From positions 1,190,280 through 1,254,279 of the forward strand of contig NZ_KB849756.1 of assembly GCF_000368925.1 (NCBI RefSeq): DNA of 64,000 bases. Reading direction: 5' to 3'. Made by a program: the position numbers and the translations under genes. Source of the stretch: Acinetobacter bereziniae LMG 1003 = CIP 70.12. GTDB lineage: Bacteria > Pseudomonadota > Gammaproteobacteria > Pseudomonadales > Moraxellaceae. The notes below the pieces were generated by a model. That model saw only the letters and a program-made list of their open reading frames with translations. It had not been told where the DNA came from and did not search any database. Numbering within the stretch: position 1 is the first letter of the stretch; each line of letters begins with the position of its first letter. Shown piece by piece: positions 1-10,200 of the stretch.

Positions 1-1070
1 AATGTCTCAATCAATGCTTCTGGAACGACCATGAATCCTAAACGGAACTCTGGAAACATCATTTTTGAAAATGTTCCAGAATAAATCACTCGTTGATGTT
101 GATCTAAACCTTGTAAAGCCTGAATAGGATGCGTGCCATATCTGAACTCGCTGTTATAATCATCCTCAAAGATCCATTTTTGCTGACTCACTGCCCATTC
201 CAGCAACGTCAATCGGCGACTCAAACCTAAAGTTCCTCCAAGTGGAAACTGATGTGATGGTGCCGTATAAATAAGCTGACTGTCTGGATAATGTTGAATG
301 ATTTCATTGATCTTCATTCCATCATCGTCACTCGCTATTGGATTTACAGTCATGCCAAAGCTGCGGAAAATATTCAATACTGCATCATAACCAGGCTCAT
401 CCAAACAGACTTGGTCTTGCGCTTGCAATAAAGCATATGCAGCCAAATGAATCGCCTGCTGTGTGCCATTGACCACAATAATCTGCTGTTCATGGCAGTT
501 GAGTCCTCGAGTCGAACGGACATAGTCACAAATGGCTTGGCGTAAAGGTAAATAGCCTCGACAATCATGAAACTGCCCCAACTGTCGGTAAGACTGACGC
601 CATGCTTTTCCCAGCAACTTTCCCCAGAGTCGGTGTGGAAATAAATCAGTACAGCCCACACCGACATGAAAGATTTTCTCTCCCTGTCCAGAAACATTTT
701 GTTTTTGCCATGCGGGCAACAAATTTGCGATGTGCGGATTAACCTTTAATTGCTGAGGAGGCTGGACTGAAGTTGAATTTGTATCCAAGGGTAAATTGAT
801 CAAATGATCAGGGATAATTTCAACAACATAGGTTCCAGAACTCGGTCTGGTCTGCAAATAACCTTCATCCAGTAAACGTTCTATCGCAGCCAGAACTGAG
901 TTTCTAGAAATAGACATCATCTCTGCCAAAGCACGGCTTGAAGGCAGTTTGCTTCCTGCCCGCAAACGCCCATCCAAGATAGCATCACGCAAAACACGAT
1001 ATAAGCCATCTTTGATCTGTCCTTCTGGCAAAATCAAATGTGGAAAAACAGCTGAAGATGGTGAACGCAT
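1..1070 (-). CDS. MocR-type (GntR/aminotransferase fusion) regulator, partial
   Basis: The minus-strand frame opens at ATG 1070-1068 and runs without a stop to the left edge, so the C-terminus lies outside the window. The first ~75 residues form a GntR winged helix (PSSRALAEMMSISRNSV, a typical DNA-contact helix). The rest is a fold-type I aminotransferase-like domain with the usual landmarks: VNGTQQAIHLAAYAL, APSHQFPLGG, FEDDYNSEFRY and SGTFSKMMFPEFRLG, where the K of TFSK should bind PLP. MocR proteins are PLP- or amine-responsive regulators that act on divergent neighbours. Here the neighbour is a BenE-type transporter starting at 1233, and a repeated operator lies 7 bp upstream of this start. 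Substrate unknown. Confidence 0.9.
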   Translation of the reverse strand, partial: MRSPSSAVFPHLILPEGQIKDGLYRVLRDAILDGRLRAGSKLPSSRALAEMMSISRNSVLAAIERLLDEGYLQTRPSSGTYVVEIIPDHLINLPLDTNSTSVQPPQQLKVNPHIANLLPAWQKQNVSGQGEKIFHVGVGCTDLFPHRLWGKLLGKAWRQSYRQLGQFHDCRGYLPLRQAICDYVRSTRGLNCHEQQIIVVNGTQQAIHLAAYALLQAQDQVCLDEPGYDAVLNIFRSFGMTVNPIASDDDGMKINEIIQHYPDSQLIYTAPSHQFPLGGTLGLSRRLTLLEWAVSQQKWIFEDDYNSEFRYGTHPIQALQGLDQHQRVIYSGTFSKMMFPEFRLGFMVVPEALIET

Positions 1071-1076
1071 AAGAAA

Positions 1077-1137
1077 ACTGGTACTGTCAAAAATATCAAA
1101 AGTGTACCTTATAAAAATACCACAATCAAAACTACAC
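1077..1137. promoter_or_regulatory. Operator copy 1 (MocR/BenE intergenic region)
   Basis: About 60 bp in the 162-bp divergent gap. It holds GGTAC and GTACC half-sites around an A-rich spacer, then a second RTACC about one and a half helical turns on. The same arrangement recurs at 2556-2616 upstream of the GNAT gene with roughly 85 percent identity. Paired and repeated RTACC boxes fit the binding style of MocR regulators. Assignment to the adjacent MocR gene is inferred. Confidence 0.6.
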
Positions 1138-1232
1138 TCAATCGGACCATTCCAAATCATTGAGAAAAAAGACATCTTTTACTCAAGTGATTGGGCTCTA
1201 AACACATGATTAAAAATCTTTGGGGTTGACTT

Positions 1233-2423
1233 ATGCACGCTCAACAGCGCCCATTTCGAGTATTTTCTTCTGATCTGATCCATCCTGTTGTCGCAGGATT
1301 GATTTCGGTGATTGTCAACTATGGTGGTACTTTTATTCTAATCTTTCAAGCTGCACAAGCAGCAGGATTAAGTGCTGAACTGACTGCTTCATGGGTTTGG
1401 TCTATTTCCATTGGTGTTGGGATTTCAGGCATTCTACTAAGTTGGATCAGTCGAGAACCGATCATTACGGCGTGGTCGACACCAGCAGCCGCCTTTTTGA
1501 TTACAGCATTAGTCAGCATTCCTTATGCTGAAGCTATCGGAGCTTATCTGATTTCTGCACTGGCTTTTGTGATTTTAGGCATGACAGGATATTTTGAAAA
1601 ACTGATTGCTTATATCCCTCCAAGTATTTGTTCAGGTCTGCTCGCTGGAATTTTATTACAATTCGGCATTTCTGCATTTTCCAATATCAGTATTGATCCC
1701 GTCTTAGCGATCAGTATGCTATTTGTTTACATGCTGACTAAACGAATTTCTGCTCGCTATGCTGTTGTCAGTGTACTTGGGCTAGGTTTGATATTTTTAA
1801 TTTTACAATCCCGTATTGACTTCTCAGCATTTGAACTGCAATTGGCTGCGCCTGTCTTTACCGTACCTGCATTTTCAGTCAATGCACTTTTGAGTGTGGC
1901 ACTGCCTTTATTTTTAATCACACTCACAGGTCAATATATGCCGGGCATCTTGGTACTTAGAAATGATGGTTATCAAACCAGTTTAAAACCGATATTTACG
2001 ATCACTGGTTTGGGCTCTTTTTTAATGGCTCCTTTTGGTTCTCATGCATTTAATCTTGCCGCAATCACTGCAGCGATTTGTACAGGGAAAGCATCTCATA
2101 CTGATCCGTCTAAACGCTGGATTGCAGGTATTGCTGCAGGTATATTTTATATTTTGGTTGGAATATTTGGGCTAACGCTTGCAAGCCTCTTTAGTGCTTT
2201 CCCGAGTGTTTTTATTGCAACGTTGGCTGGACTTGCTTTACTGGGAACGATTGCAGGAAGTTTGGCAAATGCAATGCATGATCAGGACACACGGGAGTCT
2301 GCACTGATCACCTTTTTAGCCACTGCTGCAAATATTCATCTGTTGGGCATTGGAGGGGCTTTTTGGGGACTAGTCATTGGATTAATGTCCTATGTGATCT
2401 TAAATGGAAAATTTAAAAGATAA
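1233..2423 (+). CDS. BenE-family transporter (benzoate/H+ symporter family)
   Basis: A 396-residue inner-membrane protein made almost wholly of hydrophobic segments (about 11-12), the usual length for the BenE family. Family landmarks are visible: the conserved N-terminal start (SDLIHPVVAGLISVIVNYGG), an early PIITAWSTPAAAFL segment like the substrate-site helix of BenE proteins, and ITGLGSFLMAPFGSHAFN in the second half. BenE members import benzoate or related acids with protons, but many, including YdcO-like ones, have no known substrate. It stands alone, divergent from a MocR regulator and separated by a repeated operator, so it is probably induced by an amine or amino-acid-like ligand rather than by benzoate; no benzoate catabolic gene is in view. 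Confidence 0.85.
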   Translation: MHAQQRPFRVFSSDLIHPVVAGLISVIVNYGGTFILIFQAAQAAGLSAELTASWVWSISIGVGISGILLSWISREPIITAWSTPAAAFLITALVSIPYAEAIGAYLISALAFVILGMTGYFEKLIAYIPPSICSGLLAGILLQFGISAFSNISIDPVLAISMLFVYMLTKRISARYAVVSVLGLGLIFLILQSRIDFSAFELQLAAPVFTVPAFSVNALLSVALPLFLITLTGQYMPGILVLRNDGYQTSLKPIFTITGLGSFLMAPFGSHAFNLAAITAAICTGKASHTDPSKRWIAGIAAGIFYILVGIFGLTLASLFSAFPSVFIATLAGLALLGTIAGSLANAMHDQDTRESALITFLATAANIHLLGIGGAFWGLVIGLMSYVILNGKFKR

Positions 2424-2517
2424 ACCATTGTTTTACCATTACACTTTTATCGTGCCCACTATTTGCCATAGTTGTGATTTAGACATTATGGAATTCTATG
2501 ACATACCTGACTAAAAC

Positions 2518-2542
2518 AAGGGAGACTAAGACTCCCTTTTTT
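2518..2542 (+). terminator. Rho-independent terminator after the BenE-family gene
   Basis: A GGGAG/CTCCC stem with a 7-base loop at 2520-2536 is followed directly by six T residues. It lies 95 bp after the transporter stop codon and just before the second operator copy, so it separates the transporter from the GNAT transcription unit. Confidence 0.8.
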
Positions 2543-2555
2543 AGGTCTCAAAGCA

Positions 2556-2616
2556 ACTGGTACTCTCAAAAAGATCAAAACTGTATCTTATGAAGATACC
2601 ACAATAAAATTACACT
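2556..2616. promoter_or_regulatory. Operator copy 2 (upstream of GNAT gene)
   Basis: Near-copy of the sequence at 1077-1137, starting with the same ACTGGTACT and containing GTATCTTATGAAGATACCAC in place of GTACCTTATAAAAATACCAC. It ends 41 bp before the GTG start of the acetyltransferase gene. It suggests that the MocR regulator at the left edge controls both the transporter and the acetyltransferase. Confidence 0.6.
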
Positions 2617-2657
2617 ACTTTCTCTGCTTTCAAACTTATACCGACTGGAGAATACCT

Positions 2658-3110
2658 GTGGAAAATTTATCAATTCAAATTGTACCTGTCACCCAAGTGG
2701 ACTACACACAGTGGTTAGGGTATTGGTTAGCCTATCAAGAATTTTATCAAGTCAGTTTATCAAGTGCAGTCACTCAAACCACATGGCAACGTTTTTTTTC
2801 TGATGCCGAACCTGTTTATTGTGCTGTAGCAAAACATGGAGACACTGTATTTGGCTTCGTTCACTATGTCATTCACCGCTCGACATGGGCTGAGCAGGAT
2901 TATTGTTATCTTGAAGATCTCTATGTTTCACCAAAATCCAGAGGTCAACAGATCGGTAAACCCCTAATTGAAAATTTTTACCTAAAAACTAAATAATCCC
3001 GTTGTATACGGCCGTATCGGAACCCTCAACAGGGTAAACATATCGTTCATAAACTGTATTTTTGGGTGGCAGTGTGCCTTGGAGTTATTGAGTACCGTAT
3101 GCTTTTTATT
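2658..3110 (+). pseudogene. GNAT-family N-acetyltransferase, interrupted
   Basis: GTG start at 2658 after GGAG. The open part gives 112 residues with the GNAT core: LEDLYVSPKSRGQQIGKPLI carries the RGQQIG acetyl-CoA-binding loop of motif A. A TAA at 2994-2996 stops the frame, but the same frame continues to show the family C-terminus: QQGKHIVHKLY, then FWVA and GVIEYRM (3054-3104), as expected of a ~150-residue enzyme. From about 2985 onward the sequence is increasingly altered by substitutions with no frameshift. This is the left edge of the eroded block described below. The intact parent was probably a small-molecule acetylase controlled by the MocR operator in front of it. As written it is broken. 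Confidence 0.75.
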
Positions 3111-4049
3111 TCTTTTATAATGCTTTCTGTTCAATTAAGACATGAATCAGTTCAAAACTAATCAGTCTATTTTCATCCTTCCCTCACTGACTTACGATAT
3201 TTAAATTATCGACGAAGCTGTAATTGGTCTTGCGGCAATCGTTCATGCGGGCTGCGGTAAGCTCCGGGTGCTCCACCATCAATATATATTCATCGATCAT
3301 GACTTAATAAATTTAGGCGTTTTCTAGGTGGTTTGCGCATCTATAATTAGTACTGCCAAGCTTTTTCGCGAATGTGCAAAGTTCTCGCCGAGTGCGATGA
3401 TCCACTATTCATACAGGAGTTTCGACAATAGGCTGTCGTAGAGCGAGGGGATCAACCGCTATCCTCGCTAAATATGGAGACAACCGTGTAGCCTAGCAGG
3501 GTAGCCAGGCATTAGCATTCACAAAGGAGCAGATACATGACAGGCCCATATCCCTTGTCTGACTAACCTGACGGGTTCTGGGTATACGCTCCCATCAAGG
3601 TTTGTCCTGGGGCTCAGTTGCAAACATCCTATCCATAAATAAGGTACTTTGTAGAAGCCCTAACTGTGTGATTCGGTTATTCATCGTGCTGCTTTGGTTT
3701 GCTCTAAACACTATACGTTTGTCGCTTTAAAAATCTAATGGCTCACTGTTGAGTAATCACAATCAGCGTTTTGACAGCCAGTCGTCAAAGGTTGATTCCG
3801 ACTCACTGAATTCTAAATTGTGCAAATTTAATGTAGGATCAGCACTAAACATCTGGATACTCCAGTGAAAAGCGTGGTCCTTAGTCCCCTAACTGTAAAA
3901 TCCATTAATGTTGATTAGTTCTCCAAGACAATCTCGGTTGTCACGAGGGTGATAATCGTACTTCATGATCTAGGAATGAGGTTTCAATATGCTCGATGCG
4001 ACCACGCTAGAACGCAGGATGTCTTGTGGAAAATTGCATCCAAGTAAGA

Positions 4050-5133
4050 TGTTGGGCTTTTGCCGCGCGAAAGTGGATCAGTATACTTGGAGTTGCAATG
4101 ATACAATGTTGAGTCACTTGTTGATGATTTCATCTGAAAGGTTGATATTCGAGATTAGGCCATGAGCGTAAGTCGCCAACTAAACGAGATCAACATTCTA
4201 CTTTATTTACAAGGCGTGTCAGTACTGCCGCTCTGAGTTAAAAAACAGCTGAGCTACCTCGTTGTGAGCGACGCGGTGATCGCGGAATTGGTGCTCTAAC
4301 TACAAGCGTTTTTGCAGTTTACCCAACCTGAACATTTACAACTCAAAGCTTCCGTTTATGTGCCATAAAAATAGAGTATTCCAACAGCGCAGATATTTAA
4401 TTTGGAGATATCTGGCGTTCATCTTTTCGGCCTGAAATGTGAACTGCGCATATGTGCTTAGCGGTTTCTGCTAAAAAAGAAGGCGCTTTACTAAATCGTT
4501 GCGTTATATGTTACCTTTTAATTAGTAAGTTCACATACACGTACCTATCAACTTTCGATAAACAGATCGATTCGACAAAAAGGCTGTCGTACTTTTCAAC
4601 TAGCAATCTCTTCCAAGTACAACAAAATCCAACAAAATCACAGCTATAGATAATATAACCCAGCAAAACCGTGTACTATGATCTGTTTAAAGTTGAAATA
4701 CCGCTTGTAGTCAACAGTTTTTTACCAAAAATTGAATTACATCTGTTAGGCTTTTCAACTGAATTAACCCTGTGCTGTTACTTATTAAAGTTTGAAGATT
4801 GCTGATTTCACTTACATTTTTCACATATCAATTTTGTTTTCTCATCGGACGATCATAAGAAATACAGTACATAATGTTGCAGAGAATAATGGGAAGATCA
4901 ATCGAACGATAAATTTCCGAAAGAAAATCCGGCTCAATCTTATAGCCTTTGACTTGGCGAATTGGATTTCGTTTCCTTAGAATGTACTTTTGAAGAAGCG
5001 AAATGAAGCTTGAATTTGGCAATTCTTGGGGGAATGAGGCGAAAATTTATGAGTCATCGTCGTTAGATGATACAGCGACGGTTACAGGCACAACAGTAAA
5101 AAGAAAAATTGATCAGTACGTTGTTCTTTTATA
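4050..5133 (-). pseudogene. adeS: Relic of AdeS sensor histidine kinase
   Basis: Position and strand are those of adeS, just downstream of the adeR relic. Reading minus-strand codons from about 5133, scattered matches to remembered AdeS occur at the right residue numbers: the VKN triplet at residues 137-139 (V, K and N all kept) preceded by one-base-change replacements such as F to L, N to K and M to L, and a GKL triplet near residue 270. The catalytic H-box and the G-box (GTGLGL) are not readable, and stops are frequent. This part is more eroded than adeR, so the call rests mainly on synteny; the boundaries are extrapolated from the 361-residue length of A. baumannii AdeS. Confidence 0.5.
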
Positions 5134-5175
5134 CGTCTACACAACGAAGTGTAATGATCAGAATTACAAAGATTA

Positions 5176-5919
5176 TGATTAAAAGTTGAATTATTCTGAG
5201 CGCTAACCTTGTAGGTATCCGGATTACCGCAGGCGGCTCTACGACTGTTGCTAATTAAAGTTTGCAAGTGCGGTCTTTAACTTTATGACATGACTATAAA
5301 GCATTAGTATATTTGAATCACTTTTATGCAGGGAAAGTGTCTTTAACTCAATGCGAGCATAGACTTGATGCAGTTGGTGAATCATCTGTAGGAATATTGT
5401 ACTTAGAGTTATTGTCTGATTGAGTAAAACAGGGAGGTCTTGTTGATATATATAGGAGCGATCGATTTTAGTATTGAACTATATAATTATATAAACGAGT
5501 TGGAAGTTTTGATCAGTTTTTGACCCAAATGTACGTTTCAACACAGCAGGTGCCTAAGCATTTACTCAATAGGGCTTTATTGGTTTGGCTGCAAACTCGT
5601 CCGACACAATCCTTTGGGACATAACAGAATCATTGTCTTGATATTTTTCATTAATTATAAAGTATCTGGTTTGCTTCTATATATAAAATTTATATATCAT
5701 CTCACAACTGCTATTATCTTTATAATTAAAATCAAAAAGACATAAATTAATGGGGTGAGCAGAGTGGTTGTCAATTGTATACAGATCATTGATGGCTCGA
5801 AATTCGCTCATACCTTCCCTTTAAAAATAACAGGTTATAATAACGTAAATATAAAACTCATTCTTTACGACAAGGGTCCGTTTCTTGCGACACTAACAAT
5901 TAAAAGGGGTTTCGAACAT
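5176..5919 (-). pseudogene. adeR: Relic of AdeR response regulator
   Basis: Starting at ATG 5919-5917, the minus-strand frame aligns to remembered A. baumannii AdeR over all 247 codons without a gap, with about one third of residues identical. Clear blocks are LVV near residue 19, REGMSEFRAIN near residues 36-46, a phosphoacceptor-like D in LFDF, QDNDSVMSQRIVSDEFAAKP around residue 95, PAVLKRT, YIYQQDLPVLLNQTIT and the DNA-binding-domain motif DSNILMLYSHVIK. About ten in-frame stops interrupt it and the acidic pair after LVV has become KN, so no functional protein can be made. AdeR normally activates the divergent adeABC promoter. Confidence 0.8.
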
Positions 5920-6065
5920 GAATGTATTATATGATAATTATTTTCTATATGTATGGTAAGCTGGTTTATCTGTTTTCCTCTAGTTTTTTTCCGAACTTTG
6001 GCGATCTAGTTTACTGGTATATCTTCAATCATGGTCATATCAACAATTACTTAGACTTGGACGGA

Positions 6066-7253
6066 ATTAGATAGCATCTATTACTAACATGATTTTTAAC
6101 TTACGGGCCACGGATGCAAGGATAAGTATTCAATTATGCGACTAAACAATAGACGCTAACTTCAAAAGGCAGTGTACTCAACATTCAACCTCAATCAGTC
6201 AATTTCAGTGAGAATCTCCCAGCACGTGTACAAGCATTCCGTACGGCTGAAATTCGCCCCCAAGTCGGTGGTATTATTGAAAAAGTGTTATTCACTCAAG
6301 GCAGTGAAGTAAAGGCAGGACAAGCACTCTATAAAATTAATTCGGAAACATTCCAAGCGGATGTAAACAGCAATCGTGCATCGCTCAATAAAGCAGAAGC
6401 GGAAGTGGCACGTTTAAAAGTCCAGTTAGAACGCTATCAACAATTGCTACCGAGCAATGCCATCAGTAAGCAAGAAGTCAGTAATGCTCAAGCAGAATAT
6501 CGACAGGCACTTGCAGATGTAGCACAAATGAAAGCCTTACTCACACGTCAAAATCTCAATTTACAATATGCCACTGTTCGCGCACCGATTTCAGGTCGAA
6601 TCGGACAATCCTTTGTCACTGAAGGAGCCTTGGTTGGTCAAGGTGATAGCAATAAAATGGCTACAGTACAGCAGATTGATAAAGTCTATGTCGATATTAA
6701 ACAGTCGATCAGTGAATATGAACGCTTACAAACTGCATTGCAAAATGGTGAACTGTCTGCAAATGATCAAAAGACTTTCCGAATTTCCAACAGTCATGGT
6801 CAACCCTATAACGTTACAGCAAGAATGTTGTTTGAAGACATCAATGTAGATCCTGAAACAGGTGATGTCACTATTCGTATCGAGGTCAATAATCCTGAAA
6901 GAAAATTACTCCCTGGCATGTATGTTCGTGTAGACATTAACCGCGCTTCTGTTCCACAAGCTTTACTGATTCCTGCTCAAGCCATTCAACGTAATATCAA
7001 CGGCGAACCGCAAGTCTATGTGATAAACGCCAAAGGTACAGCTGATATTCGCCCAATCGAGCTGGGACAACAATATGAGCAATATTACATTGCCAATAAA
7101 GGTTTAAAAGCCGGAGATAAAGTGGTGGTTGAGGGTATTGAGCGTATCCAACCTAACCAAAAACTTGAGCTAAGCGTATGGAAAGTTCCTGTCAATACAA
7201 CAGCGAATACCTCTGTACATGCCGAATCAGCTGCAACACAAGGAGCTCAATGA
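6066..7253 (+). pseudogene. adeA: AdeA, RND efflux periplasmic adaptor, 5' end destroyed
   Basis: Membrane fusion protein that bridges AdeB and AdeC. From about 6190 on the frame is an excellent AdeA: INSETFQADVNSNRAS, the alpha-hairpin, RAPISGRIGQSFVTEGA lipoyl motif, beta-barrel and C-terminal ATQGAQ. Upstream, the same frame still shows the signal peptide with HLLL and FL at the right places, but the initiator is ATT (6066-6068) and stops occur at codons 3, 9, 20 and 29. The lipoprotein cysteine codon is one of these stops. Internal starts such as GTG 6285 would lack signal peptide and part of the lipoyl domain, so export is unlikely. The 3' part overlaps adeB by one base (ATGA). Confidence 0.85.
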
Positions 7254-10200
7254 TGATGTCACAATTTTTCATACGCCGCCCTGTGTTTGCATGGGTGATA
7301 GCGATTTTCATTATTCTATTTGGGGTACTGAGTATTCCTAAATTGCCGATTGCACGCTTTCCAAGTGTTGCTCCGCCGCAAGTCAATATCAGTGCGACCT
7401 ACCCAGGGGCTACTGCCCAAACCATCAATGATAGTGTCGTCACTTTGATTGAGCGAGAATTATCGGGGGTCAAGAACCTGCTTTACTATAGTTCAACAAC
7501 CGATACTTCGGGTACAGCTGAAATTTCTGCAACGTTCAAACCGGGTACTGACGTTGAAATGGCTCAAGTGGATGTACAGAACAAAATCAAGGCGGTGGAA
7601 GCGCGGTTACCACAAGTTGTTCGTCAACAAGGTTTACAAGTAGAAGCTTCTTCATCAGGCTTTTTAATGCTGGTCGGTATCAACTCACCCAATGGACAAT
7701 ACTCAGAAGTTGATTTGAGTGATTATCTGGTACGTAATGTGGTTGAAGAACTCAAGCGTGTTGAAGGTGTTGGTAAAGTTCAATCTTTTGGTGCTGAAAA
7801 AGCCATGCGAATCTGGGTTGATCCAAATAAATTAATTTCTTATGGTTTATCGATCAGCGATGTAAATACGGCAATTCGTGAAAACAATATTGAAATTGCA
7901 CCGGGACGCCTTGGAGATCTTCCAGCGACAAAAGGACAATTGATTACCGTTCCTTTGTCAGCTCAAGGTCAATTGGGCAATGTAGAGCAATTTAAAAATA
8001 TCAGTTTAAAAAGTAAAACCAGTGGTAGCGTGATTAAGCTTTCAGATGTTGCAGAGGTTGAAATGGGTTCACAAGCCTACAACTTTGCCATTTTAGAAGA
8101 TGGTCAACCTGCTACAGCAGCTGCAATTCAGCTCAGCCCAGGGGCGAATGCAGTCAAAACTGCTGAAGGTGTAAGAGCCAAAATTGAAGAATTAAAATTG
8201 AATTTACCTGAAGGTATGCAGTATAGCATCCCGTATGACACTGCACCTTTTGTTAAAATTTCGATTGAAAAAGTGATTCATACATTACTTGAAGCCATGG
8301 TTTTGGTGTTTATTGTGATGTATTTATTCTTACACAATGTCCGTTATACCTTGATTCCAGCCATCGTTGCACCTATTGCCCTACTCGGGACTTTCGCAGT
8401 GATGCTCCTTTTGGGCTTTTCCATCAACGTTTTGACCATGTTCGGGATGGTGCTTGCTATCGGGATTATTGTCGATGATGCAATTGTGGTGGTTGAAAAT
8501 GTCGAACGGATTATGGCGACAGAAGGCTTGCCACCCAAAGAAGCTACCTCTAAAGCAATGAAAGAAATCACCAGCCCAATCATTGGGATAACACTGGTGC
8601 TAGCTGCGGTATTTTTACCAATGGCCTTTGCCAGTGGCTCTGTCGGTATTATCTATCAGCAATTTACACTGACCATGTCTGTGTCGATTTTATTCTCTGC
8701 ACTCTTGGCATTGATCTTAACACCTGCCCTATGTGCCACGATTCTAAAACCAATTGATGGTCACCATCAAAAGAAAGGCTTTTTTGCATGGTTTGATCGG
8801 AGTTTTGATAAAGTCACCAAAAAATATGAATTACTGTTACTCAAAGTCATTAAACATACCATTCCAATGATGGTGATCTTTGTGGTGATCACAGCAATCA
8901 CCTTTGCAGGCATGAAATATTGGCCTACCGCATTTATGCCAGAAGAAGATCAAGGCTGGTTTCTGACCTCCTTCCAACTTCCTTCAGATGCAACAGCAGA
9001 ACGTACTCGCAACGTTGTCAATGAATTTGAACAGCATCTAAAAGACAATCCCAATGTAAAAAGCAATACAGCAATCTTAGGTTGGGGCTTTAGTGGTGCT
9101 GGTCAAAACGTTGCGATGGCATTTACTACGCTTACTGATTTCAAAGACCGTACTTCTACGGCAACAGAGATGACCAATTCAGTCAATGCTTTCATGGCGA
9201 ATAGCAAAGAAGGCGCAACCATGGCGGTGCTACCTCCTGCCATTGATGAATTAGGTACGTTTTCAGGTTTTAGTTTACGTTTACAAGACCGTGGAAATTT
9301 AGGTATGCCTGCATTACTGGCAGCTCAAGATGAGCTGATGGCAATGGCAGCCAAAAATAAAAAGTTCTATATGGTCTGGAACGAAGGTTTACCGCAAGGG
9401 GACAATATTTCTTTAAAAATTGATCGTGAGAAACTCAATGCTTTGGGCGTGAAGTTTTCTGATGTCTCTGACATTATTTCAACCTCAATGGGTTCAATGT
9501 ATATCAATGACTTTCCTAATCAAGGACGGATGCAACAAGTCATTGTTCAAGTGGATGCTAAATCACGGATGCAATTAAAAGATATTTTAAGTCTCAAGGT
9601 AGCAGGCTCAAGCGGACAATTGGTTTCTCTGTCTGAAGTGGTCACACCTCAATGGAGTAAAGCACCGCAACAATATAATCGCTATAACGGACGACCATCT
9701 TTAAGTATTGCAGGTATTCCAAACTTCGACACTTCCTCAGGTGATGCAATGCGAGAAATGGAACAATTGATTGCTAAATTGCCCAAAGGTATAGGCTATG
9801 AATGGACGGGTATTTCTTTACAGGAAAAACAAACCGAGTCTCAAATGGCATTTTTACTGGTACTTTCAATGTTGGTCGTGTTCCTTGTATTGGCTGCACT
9901 TTATGAAAGTTGGACGATCCCGCTTTCTGTCATGTTGGTGGTTCCTTTGGGCATTTTTGGAGCAATTGTTGCGATCATGTCGAGAGGTATGATGAATGAT
10001 GTGTTCTTTAAAATTGGCTTAATCACCATTATCGGTTTGTCGGCAAAGAATGCCATTTTGATTGTTGAATTTGCCAAGATGCTCAAAGAAGAAGGCATGA
10101 GTTTAATTGAAGCCACAGTTGCAGCAGCTAAACTCCGTTTACGCCCTATTCTGATGACTTCACTGGCGTTTACCTGTGGTGTGATTCCTTTGGTGATTGC

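Larger units (their letters stand above)
2985..6180. other. Substitution-saturated block replacing the adeRS locus
   Basis: About 3.2 kb without any intact gene; the longest frames are only ~65 codons. Both edges fall inside recognisable genes (GNAT on the left, adeA on the right) and the damage grows inward. Frame and length are preserved: adeR on the minus strand keeps its full 247-codon length, and its spacing to adeA (146 bp) is the one expected of adeR-adeA. The middle (roughly 3200-4600) looks more GC-rich than its surroundings, as expected when bases are randomised. The stretch 3111-4049 holds no relic I can name. Natural decay normally produces indels, which I do not see in adeR, so artificial or hypermutational origin should be considered. 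Confidence 0.8.

Noticed and set aside
374..697. 107-codon minus-strand frame at the left edge.
   Set aside because: Out of frame with the MocR aminotransferase domain, which reads open from 1070 to the window edge.
1233..2423. Calling the transporter BenE with benzoate as substrate.
   Set aside because: Family resemblance is clear, but no benzoate genes are nearby and the MocR/GNAT context argues for another substrate, so no gene symbol is given.
3215..3290. Minus-strand sequence resembling the G-box of a histidine kinase (GGTGLGL-like codons).
   Set aside because: At first it looked like the AdeS C-terminus, but extrapolating from adeR and from the in-frame matches near 4720 and 4323 places adeS at about 4050-5133. 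The match needs indels and is probably chance.
4452..5267. Short open frames of 61-65 codons inside the eroded block (4452-4649, 4792-4980, 4828-5022, 5082-5267).
   Set aside because: No ribosome sites, no family resemblance. The 4828-5022 frame coincides with the eroded adeS frame; the others are chance openings.
7178..7252. N-terminal extension of AdeB to 7178.
   Set aside because: It lies wholly within adeA; AAGGAG and the MMSQFFIRRP start at 7253 fit the known protein.
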